In this document: one piece after another, positions 1-6,035 of the stretch
Position numbering within the stretch: position 1 is the first letter of the stretch
Layout of the letters: each line of letters begins with the position of its first letter
Assembly (NCBI GenBank): GCA_947450325.1
Contig: CANFUT010000032.1
Location: 1-32,466 of the forward strand
DNA from: Flavobacteriia bacterium
GTDB taxonomy: Bacteria > Bacteroidota > Bacteroidia > Flavobacteriales_D > Crocinitomicaceae
Direction of reading: 5' to 3'
Length of the DNA stretch: 32,466 nucleotides
Notes under the pieces: generated by a model
What the model was told of the DNA's origin: nothing
Databases searched by the model: none
Seen by the model: only the letters and a program-made list of their open reading frames with translations
Position numbers and translations under genes: made by a program

Positions 1-148
1 AAAACATGAAAAAAATTGTAGTTTTTGGGTGGTCAATTTGAACCGAAACTAGGTGGTCAATTTGAACTGGAAAGTGGTGGTCAGTTTGCTCCGAAATGGG
101 TGGTCAATTTAGTCTGGAATTGGGTGGTCAATTTGACCGTTTTTTCCA
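1..148. mobile_element. Probable right terminus of an insertion element (IS21-like), cut by the window edge
   Basis: No transposase is inside the window. The first ~140 bases carry a run of imperfect GGTGGTCAATTTGA direct repeats ending near the CCA at 146-148. IS21-family elements are known to have several repeated transposase-binding sites at each end and to finish in CA, and repeats of this look are familiar to me from the ends of Bacteroidota IS21 elements. The body of the element would lie to the left. The family assignment is inferred from memory of the pattern only; the exact end base and any target duplication cannot be fixed from one side. Confidence 0.45.
28..139. repeat. Five ~24-bp direct repeats with an alternating two-unit pattern
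   Basis: Copies of GGTGGTCAATTTGA begin at 28, 52, 76, 99 and 123 (spacings 24, 24, 23, 24). The third copy reads GGTGGTCAGTTTGC. Tails alternate: copies 1 and 3 are followed by CCGAAA, copies 2 and 4 by CTGGAA, so the true period is about 47-48 bp. The last copy ends in GACCG followed by a T run. The arrangement suits an array of protein-binding sites such as a transposase-binding end. Confidence 0.85.
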
Positions 149-452
149 TCCAAGTGTATTGCTTTTGAGTTGCAGATATTGTTTTAAAATAGTTATTGAA
201 GTGAATATATCAATTTTGGACATAAATATATTACAGTTATTATTTAAATTTTTTTTTATCGGACAATAGTCATTTATTTTAGTTTTTAGATGTTTTAAGT
301 TAGATAAAGTTCATTAATAAAATTCTTCTCGTTTTCAGCTTTCTATTAAGAAGATTTTTCAATTGAAAAAACTTAAAATTTGAGCTTTATTTAATTGGAA
401 AGTCATAGCAATTTACACATGAAATAGGCAGTCAAATGTTTTCAAAACAATT

Positions 453-488
453 TTTAAATTTGTTTAAATTTGTTTAAAGTCGTTTAAA
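453..488. repeat. Four TTTAAA blocks in exact 10-bp phase
   Basis: TTTAAA occurs at 453-458, 463-468, 473-478 and 483-488, mostly as tgTTTAAAtt units. The period equals about one helical turn. Helically phased A/T blocks can affect DNA curvature or act as a protein-binding array; the function here is unknown. Confidence 0.7.
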
Positions 489-493
489 GATGT

Positions 494-516
494 AAAAAGG
501 CGTTTTACACCTTTTT
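494..516 (+). terminator. Weak terminator-like hairpin
   Basis: AAAAAGG (494-500) pairs with CCTTTTT (510-516) across a 9-base loop and is followed by more T. The stem has only two G-C pairs, so this is a weak candidate, possibly ending transcripts that leave the insertion element. Confidence 0.3.
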
Positions 517-713
517 TTAAAGATCAATGAGAAAATTAAAATTTAATTTATTGCGTTTTTTAGAAAATAATTTAGAAATTTGAAATTCCAATTAGCTCAA
601 GAATTGAAGATGAAAAATTACTTTTTATTGATTTCGAGAATCTTATCTGAAATAAGTTCAAATCTATTTATATCCTCTCTCAACTTGTTCGATAATTCAG
701 ACCTATCGCCCAC

Positions 714-761
714 AAAAAAGAAAGGGAATGGGAGCGAGAGCGATTATTCCCTTTCTTTTTT
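714..761. terminator. Perfect 16-bp inverted repeat, terminator-like in both directions
   Basis: AAAAAAGAAAGGGAAT (714-729) and its exact reverse complement (746-761) flank a 16-base purine-rich loop. Each arm ends in a run of A/T, so a transcript in either direction would form a stem followed by U. It lies about 100 bp before mntA and would insulate the toxin-antitoxin pair from transcription arriving from the left. Confidence 0.6.
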
Positions 762-847
762 CTTCATTCTGACAGTGTTTCTAACTCTTTATAAATGTAT
801 TAAGTCGAAACTTACTTTTATTAATTCGATTTAATAATCATTTTTTG

Positions 848-855
848 TATATTTG
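848..855 (+). promoter_or_regulatory. -7 promoter element for mntA-hepT
   Basis: TATATTTG is a perfect match to the Bacteroidota -7 consensus TAnnTTTG. It ends only 7 bases before the mntA ATG at 863, so the transcript would start at or within a few bases of the start codon (leaderless or nearly so). No clear -33 TTG is visible. Confidence 0.45.
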
Positions 856-862
856 AATTAAG

Positions 863-1171
863 ATGATAAAAATAGTAGAGGAAAAAATTGAACAAATAAT
901 TGCGTTGAGCAAATTGCACTGCGTAACGTCAATTGCTTTATTTGGTTCGGCTGCAAAAGAAACAATGAACGAAGACAGTGATATTGATTTTTTGGTGCAG
1001 TTTTCAGAGGATCTTTATCTATTGGATTATGCAGACAATTACTTTTTTTTCTTAGAGAAATTAGAAGCTTTAATGGGAAGAAAAATTGATTTAGTTACCC
1101 AAAAATCACTGCGGAATTCTGTCTTAATTGAAGAAATTGAAAAAACAAAAGTAGAATTGTATGCAGCATAA
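863..1171 (+). CDS. mntA: MntA-type minimal nucleotidyltransferase antitoxin
   Basis: This 102-aa protein carries the minimal nucleotidyltransferase signature GS-x10-DxD: G28-S29, then D40 and D42 within DSDIDFLV, the expected metal-binding aspartates. Members of this family paired with a HEPN partner act as type VII antitoxins, AMPylating a tyrosine of HepT to switch off its RNase activity. The gene overlaps the downstream hepT by 11 bp (hepT starts at 1161), the typical arrangement for coupled translation. A -7 box sits immediately upstream. The family call is secure from the motif and partner; AMPylation in this strain is inferred. The neighbourhood (IS-like end, AT-rich spacer) fits an acquired module. 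Confidence 0.85.
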   Translation: MIKIVEEKIEQIIALSKLHCVTSIALFGSAAKETMNEDSDIDFLVQFSEDLYLLDYADNYFFFLEKLEALMGRKIDLVTQKSLRNSVLIEEIEKTKVELYAA

Positions 1172-1499
1172 GCTACTTAAATATATTCTCGATGTAGAGA
1201 GTGTCATTATTGAAATTGAAGCGATAAAAACTAAAACGGACAATAATTTCATCGTTTTTAAGTCTGATATAATTTTGCAGCGAGCTATTGAGCGAGATTT
1301 AGAAATTCTAGGTGAAGCAATCAAAAATATTACCGAAATAAATCCATCAATTCAAATTTCTTCAATCAAAAACATCATTGGATTAAGAAATATTATTGCT
1401 CATGCATATGACTCAGTTGAACCTGAGATGATTTGGGCTATTATTCAGAAAGATATCCCAAAATTGTCTAGTGAGATTTTAATTCTTAAGCATAATTAA
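1161..1499 (+). CDS. hepT: HepT-like HEPN ribonuclease toxin
   Basis: This 112-aa protein is mostly helical and ends in the HEPN signature R-x4-H-x-Y: R76, H81 and Y83 in RNIIAHAY. In HepT toxins the Arg and His form the RNase site at the dimer interface, and the Tyr is the residue AMPylated by MntA. All three are intact, so the toxin looks functional. The start at 1161 lies inside the end of mntA (11-bp overlap). The gene runs toward the convergent cry-DASH gene (stop at 1534) with only 34 bp between them and no obvious terminator. Older annotations would call it DUF86. Confidence 0.85.
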   Translation: MQHKLLKYILDVESVIIEIEAIKTKTDNNFIVFKSDIILQRAIERDLEILGEAIKNITEINPSIQISSIKNIIGLRNIIAHAYDSVEPEMIWAIIQKDIPKLSSEILILKHN

Positions 1500-1533
1500 G
1501 TAGTATAAATTTTCGAGCAAAAATTAATCTCAC

Positions 1534-2823
1534 TCACTCACCCAACCACAACCTCCGATATTCCATCTTCCCATCATATTCCTTCGCTTGCTTCTGTGTA
1601 TCAAACACACGCTTTCCTCGTGGGTCATTTCCGACACCAGCTTGATAAGCCCAATTTCCCCAATTGCTCGAAACATCGTAGTCGATGAGTTGTTGTTCAA
1701 AATAGCGTGCGCCAATGCGCCAATCTTGTTTGAGTTGGTCTATGAAATAACTAGCAACATTTTGTCTTCCGCGGTTACTCATAAATCCAGTTAATTTCAA
1801 TTCATGCATGTTAGCATCCACAAAATCATCGCCCGTTTTGCCGTCAATCCAAGCTTGAATCACTGTCTCATCTTTTGCTGTGTAAGCAGTTTCGCGCTGA
1901 TTAAAACCGTGCAATTTGAAAAATTTTGCTCCGTGTTTTTTGAACATGAATCTGAAAAAATCGCGCCACAGCAATTCGAAAATTAGCCAATAAGTCGATT
2001 CATTTGCTTGATTTTCAGTTTCAAATTTCTTGATTTCGTGGTAAATGTATCTTGGAGATATACTTCCTGTTGCCAACCACGGAGATAATTTAGAGGAATA
2101 ATCACCGCCAATTAATCCATTGCGTGTTTCCTTGTATTTCAGCAATAATTTGCTTTCAAAAAGGTAATAATTTAATCTTTTCAAGGCTTCAGTTTCACCA
2201 CCTTTGAATTGAACTGCAGCTCTTTCGTCGATTTTTTCGATTGGGAGTTGGGGTAAATCTAAATGTTGGACTTGCAAAAGCGGAATGACAGGTGAAGGAA
2301 TTTTTTCAGGCGTGGGAACAATTGGTCGAATGGAAGATTCATGCTCGGTTCGCTTGCGAAATTGCGTGAACATGTCTGGGATTTGTGAAATAGCGAAGGG
2401 CAAATCAACTGCGTGATACAAAGTGCTGGTGCTGAATGTTTCCATGACGCATTTGTGTTTCCAAAGCGCTTGTTCCACGTCAACGAGCATTTGTTTTTCT
2501 TCTGAAGCGATTTCTTTTTTAGTGTATACTTTATGTACCTCATTTAAAGCGGCAAATTTTGGGATTTCGACACTTGGGTTTCCTTTCAAAATCCACAATC
2601 CGCTCCCTTTTTCGCGCAGATTTTTATCCAAATCGATTAAAGATTCAATGATAAATTGTTTTCGAAAATTTCCTATTTTTTGAAATTTCCCAACTTGTTT
2701 GTCCCAATTTTCATCCATGCAGTAAATTGGGATGACTTCGTCGCTGTGCGCAATGGCTTCTACCAAAGTTTCATTGTCGTGAAGGCGTAAGTCTGTTTTG
2801 AACCAAATGATTGAACGTTTCAT
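1534..2823 (-). CDS. CRY-DASH family cryptochrome/photolyase
   Basis: A 429-aa flavoprotein with an N-terminal alpha/beta photolyase domain (WFKTDLRLHDNETL at residues 7-20) and a C-terminal FAD-binding helical domain. The latter carries SKLSPWLATGSISPR (244-258), ELLWRDFFRF (283-292), TGFMSNRGRQNVASYF (345-360) and WGNWAYQAGVGNDPR (388-402), all hallmark segments of the DASH class. Known members bind FAD and usually a methenyltetrahydrofolate antenna and repair cyclobutane pyrimidine dimers, best in single-stranded DNA. Length is normal for bacterial DASH proteins. Its ATG directly abuts the stop codon of the upstream PhrB-like gene (2824-4368), so the two are very likely co-translated. Whether it mainly repairs or signals cannot be read from sequence. 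Confidence 0.93.
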   Translation of the reverse strand: MKRSIIWFKTDLRLHDNETLVEAIAHSDEVIPIYCMDENWDKQVGKFQKIGNFRKQFIIESLIDLDKNLREKGSGLWILKGNPSVEIPKFAALNEVHKVYTKKEIASEEKQMLVDVEQALWKHKCVMETFSTSTLYHAVDLPFAISQIPDMFTQFRKRTEHESSIRPIVPTPEKIPSPVIPLLQVQHLDLPQLPIEKIDERAAVQFKGGETEALKRLNYYLFESKLLLKYKETRNGLIGGDYSSKLSPWLATGSISPRYIYHEIKKFETENQANESTYWLIFELLWRDFFRFMFKKHGAKFFKLHGFNQRETAYTAKDETVIQAWIDGKTGDDFVDANMHELKLTGFMSNRGRQNVASYFIDQLKQDWRIGARYFEQQLIDYDVSSNWGNWAYQAGVGNDPRGKRVFDTQKQAKEYDGKMEYRRLWLGE

Positions 2824-4368
2824 TTACAAAGAGTTAATGTTGTCTAAATAATATTGTGCTTGTACTAAAATTGCTTCTTTTTTGGAAATTTCCATCTTGT
2901 TCCAAACATTGTACATCATGCCAATGCGTGGATTTTTGCCTAATTTATTTTCATGTCGGTCATAAAAATGCCAATACAAACTATTGAACGGACAGGCTTT
3001 TTCACCTACTTTTTCTTTTTTGGAGTAAAAGCAATTTTCGCAATAATTGCTCATTTTATCGATGTAAGTCGCAGATGAAACATACGGTTTGGTGCCAATA
3101 ATTCCACCGTCCGCAAATTGACTCATGCCACGGGTATTGGTGATTTCCACCCAATCCAATGCATCGATGTAAATTCCCAAATACCATTGATCTAGTTCAT
3201 CTGGATTTACGCCCGCCAAAAGCGCAAAATTTCCTGTAACCATCAACCGTTGAATGTGATGTGCATAAGCGTAATCCAAGGATTGATGAATCGATGATTG
3301 TAAACATTTCATTTTTGTTTCACCAGTCCAAAACCAATTTGGCAATGGATTAGAGTGATTGAAGAAATTCAAAGAAGCAAATTCTGGCATTTTTGCCCAA
3401 TAAATTCCCCGCATGAATTCTCTCCAGCCAACTATTTGTCGCACAAATCCTTCTACTTGATTGTAGGTGATTTCATCTTTGCGCGAGTCCCACGCATGGA
3501 TGACTTTTTCAATGACTTCTTTGGGTGACAAAATTTTCAAATTCATCGAAAATGACAATCGAGAATGATACACCGACCAAGATTGCGTGGTCATGGCATC
3601 TTCAAAAGTTCCGAAAAAAGGCAAACAATTTTCAATAAAAGCGTCCAATAATTCCAGCGCTTGCTGTCGATTGATAGGCCAAATGAATCGTTTTGAATCA
3701 ATGTTCCCGATTGTTTTGATTCCAGCAGCTTGAATTTCCTCGTAAATGGTTGTGACATCATTTTCAAACAAAAACGGTGCGCTGACAACATGATTTTTGG
3801 GTATTTTTTTTCGGTTGTCACCATCATAATTCCATTGTCCAGTGACAGGTTTGTCGCCATCCATTAAAATCATTTCCTTTTTGCGAATTTGGCGGTAGAA
3901 CGTTTCCATCAAATACGTTTTTTTTCCTTCGAAGATTTTTTCTAAAGTATCTCTCTCGGTGTAAAAATGTTCACTGGAACAAGCATCCCAAGGAATGGAG
4001 AGCTTTTGAACCAACGATTTCAGATGCTGATCAACGCGGTATTCATCAGGTTCTTGGTATTCAAATCGAGTAAAATTTTCTGCTAGAATTAACTGATTGA
4101 TTCCTTCTTCAAAACTGGAAAAGGAAGTTGTTTCACTGATTTTACAGTAATGAACATTATGTCCTTCGGAAATCAAATGAGCAGCAAATGCCCGCATCGC
4201 CGCAAAAAAACCGGCTACCTTTTGAATGTGATGATTGACATAGTCTGTTTCAGAGCGCAATTCAAAAAAAACATAGATGTGATTTTCGTTCACTTCTTGA
4301 AACCAAGAATGATTGTAATTGAGTTGATCGCCTAAAATGAGGCGGAGTGTTTTTGGTTCTTTCATCAT
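2824..4368 (-). CDS. phrB: Iron-sulfur bacterial cryptochrome/(6-4) photolyase, PhrB type
   Basis: A 514-aa member of the DPRP/FeS-BCP family, starting with the typical LRLILGDQL segment near the N terminus. Four cysteines, C355, C443, C446 and C459, have the same spacing (88, 3, 13) as the [4Fe-4S] ligands of Agrobacterium PhrB as I recall them (C350, C438, C441, C454). The adjacent histidines H370-H371 match the PhrB active-site pair at the same offset from the first cysteine. PhrB repairs (6-4) photoproducts using FAD and a lumazine-type antenna. The start is the first of two consecutive ATGs, with GGAG 12 bases upstream. It is first of a two-gene operon with cry-DASH, with no gap between them, giving complementary repair of both main UV lesions. 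Confidence 0.9.
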   Translation of the reverse strand: MMKEPKTLRLILGDQLNYNHSWFQEVNENHIYVFFELRSETDYVNHHIQKVAGFFAAMRAFAAHLISEGHNVHYCKISETTSFSSFEEGINQLILAENFTRFEYQEPDEYRVDQHLKSLVQKLSIPWDACSSEHFYTERDTLEKIFEGKKTYLMETFYRQIRKKEMILMDGDKPVTGQWNYDGDNRKKIPKNHVVSAPFLFENDVTTIYEEIQAAGIKTIGNIDSKRFIWPINRQQALELLDAFIENCLPFFGTFEDAMTTQSWSVYHSRLSFSMNLKILSPKEVIEKVIHAWDSRKDEITYNQVEGFVRQIVGWREFMRGIYWAKMPEFASLNFFNHSNPLPNWFWTGETKMKCLQSSIHQSLDYAYAHHIQRLMVTGNFALLAGVNPDELDQWYLGIYIDALDWVEITNTRGMSQFADGGIIGTKPYVSSATYIDKMSNYCENCFYSKKEKVGEKACPFNSLYWHFYDRHENKLGKNPRIGMMYNVWNKMEISKKEAILVQAQYYLDNINSL

Positions 4369-4468
4369 TTTGATTTCTCCATTAAAAACAAGAACAGCAG
4401 GGTTTTTGTTCGCGTTTTTTATTTTTAAAATGAATCAAATCTTTATACTTTCTTTATAACTATTGGCT

Positions 4469-4476
4469 TACTTTTG
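4469..4476 (+). promoter_or_regulatory. -7 promoter element upstream of the porin gene
   Basis: TACTTTTG matches TAnnTTTG exactly. It would give a 5' leader of about 125 nt before the ATG at 4607. No obvious -33 box. The spacing leaves room for leader regulation, but I see no defined riboswitch. Confidence 0.35.
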
Positions 4477-4606
4477 TTTCGGATAATACAAGCATAGAAG
4501 ATGGTGTTGGTTATAGATTGAATTAATCTTTTTAAAATCTTTATGTTTTCCTACTATTTAGTAATTTTAACGTTTAAAATTCAATGATAATTTACATGTT
4601 TAATTA

Positions 4607-5986
4607 ATGAAAATGAAAACAAAAATTTTATTTTTTATAAGCGTTATAACTATCTCTGTTTCAGCGCAAAAAAGTCATTTGGATTCAATCCAAGCACCCA
4701 AAATTCCTTTCGAAGACATCGATATGACTTGGGCAAATGGAAGCGATCGAAGAACTGAGCCGACTTTCAAAGACTTGAAATTTTTCACGCCAAGTTTGAT
4801 GCTAGATGTGAATTATACGTATTCGTTCAATAATCCAAACGACAATACGGTTGTTGGCTCCACAGCGCTTACAAGAAATAACGAAATTACACTTTCAGCG
4901 CTGCATTTTGGTGGTGATTTCGAGTACAAAGGCGCTCGCGCAAGAGTCATGACGCAATTTGGAACCCGCTCACAAGTTGTTCCACGAAATGATGTCAGTC
5001 CATACAAAGGTCAATATCAATTGGCGAATGTATATCGATATTTGAGTGAAGCTTACGCAGGTTATCACATCAATAAATGGTATGGAATCAATATCGATGC
5101 GGGACTTTTTATGTCGTATATTGGACTGAATTCCTTTTATCAAGCTGAAAATTGGGAATATCAGGCTTCATTTACCTCTGATAATACGCCTTGGTTTTTT
5201 AATGGAATTAGATGTCAAATTCATCCAACCAAACATCTGAAAATCGAATCATGGTTGGTAAATGGTTGGCAGAGTTATGGACGATTCAATAAAATGCCCG
5301 GTTTCGGTGGAAATATCACTTGGACACCCAATTCAAATTTAAAAATGTTGACCAATAATTATTACGGAACAGATGCCGCAGGATTGCCTAATAGAAAAAG
5401 ATTTCACAGTGATAATAGCATACTTGTGCGTTATTTGAATAAACCCAATTCAAAAAAGATTTCCAAGGCAGCGATTTCATTTACTGCTGATTTCGGTTTC
5501 GAAAAAGGCGATGGTGTAAACGGATTTCAAAAAGGAGATTCCATCAATGGACCTTCGCAGTATTTTGTCAGCGGAATGATTTACCACAGAATGTGGTTTG
5601 CCAAAAATAAATTTGCTTGGACAATTGGCGGCGGAGTAATGACTAATCCTGGAAGATATTTGGTTTTGTATCCAACTGGTCAAGCGAGCCCGTTGCCGAA
5701 TCCAAATAATCCAACCCAAACAGAAGGTGCATTTCCTTTCAGCGCCAATCCAGGAGATATTTTTAAAGGTTGGGACTGTTCAACAAATTTAGATTACATG
5801 CCCAATCAGAGCATTACTTTTAGAGTAGAATTTGTACATCGTAGTGCAAACGTTCCTTATTTTGCAGGAGCTGGTGGAGTAACTTCTCAAACGGGATATT
5901 CAAATGTGCCACTTGATCCATCTTGGCGACCAGATTTAGTGAAATCAGAGAGCAGACTTATTTTTGCGATGTTGTTTAGGTTGTAG
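4607..5986 (+). CDS. Outer-membrane beta-barrel porin (OmpL/BBP2-like)
   Basis: A 459-aa protein with a cleavable signal peptide (residues 1-20, ending ISVSAQ). Long runs of alternating polar/aromatic residues follow, as in outer-membrane beta strands, and it ends in aromatic-hydrophobic RLIFAMLFRL. Features such as the WLVNGWQSYGR segment (about residues 216-226) and the glycine-rich GGNITWTP strand resemble the putative beta-barrel porin-2 (OmpL-like) family common in Bacteroidota. It probably passes small solutes across the outer membrane; the substrate is unknown. It stands alone, divergent from phrB and convergent with paaZ, and ends at a strong shared terminator. ATGs at 4607 and 4613 are both possible starts; the first gives the fuller positively charged N terminus. 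Confidence 0.75.
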   Translation: MKMKTKILFFISVITISVSAQKSHLDSIQAPKIPFEDIDMTWANGSDRRTEPTFKDLKFFTPSLMLDVNYTYSFNNPNDNTVVGSTALTRNNEITLSALHFGGDFEYKGARARVMTQFGTRSQVVPRNDVSPYKGQYQLANVYRYLSEAYAGYHINKWYGINIDAGLFMSYIGLNSFYQAENWEYQASFTSDNTPWFFNGIRCQIHPTKHLKIESWLVNGWQSYGRFNKMPGFGGNITWTPNSNLKMLTNNYYGTDAAGLPNRKRFHSDNSILVRYLNKPNSKKISKAAISFTADFGFEKGDGVNGFQKGDSINGPSQYFVSGMIYHRMWFAKNKFAWTIGGGVMTNPGRYLVLYPTGQASPLPNPNNPTQTEGAFPFSANPGDIFKGWDCSTNLDYMPNQSITFRVEFVHRSANVPYFAGAGGVTSQTGYSNVPLDPSWRPDLVKSESRLIFAMLFRL

Positions 5987-5997
5987 TTATTGTAGAA

Positions 5998-6029
5998 AAA
6001 AATCCCAACGTTAAAGCGTTGGGATTTTT
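5998..6029. terminator. Bidirectional terminator between the porin gene and paaZ
   Basis: A 13-bp perfect stem, AAAAATCCCAACG (5998-6010) with CGTTGGGATTTTT (6017-6029), and a 6-base loop. It lies between two convergent stop codons (5986 and 6036) with A/T runs on both sides, so it can serve both genes. Confidence 0.9.
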
Positions 6030-6035
6030 CAATAT

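Larger units (their letters stand above)
149..862. other. AT-rich non-coding stretch between the IS-like end and the toxin-antitoxin pair
   Basis: I see no convincing gene here. The one longer open frame (from a TTG at 580 to 834) has no recognisable family, no ribosome-binding site and runs through a perfect 16-bp hairpin. Noticeable structures are a 16-bp perfect palindrome at 355-370 (TTTTTCAATTGAAAAA), four TTTAAA blocks spaced exactly 10 bp apart (453-488), a short stem at 494-516 and the strong hairpin at 714-761. The composition resembles degraded or regulatory intergenic DNA. Confidence 0.6.

Noticed and set aside
28-139. CRISPR array
   Set aside because: The repeats are contiguous ~24-bp units without unique spacers and are imperfect; no cas genes are present.
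355-370. 16-bp palindrome TTTTTCAATTGAAAAA as an operator
   Set aside because: It is very AT-rich with no nearby gene to control; chance is a sufficient explanation.
580-834. 84-codon open frame in the left intergenic region
   Set aside because: It begins with TTG, has no ribosome-binding site, no recognisable family and low-complexity composition, and it runs through the perfect hairpin at 714-761.
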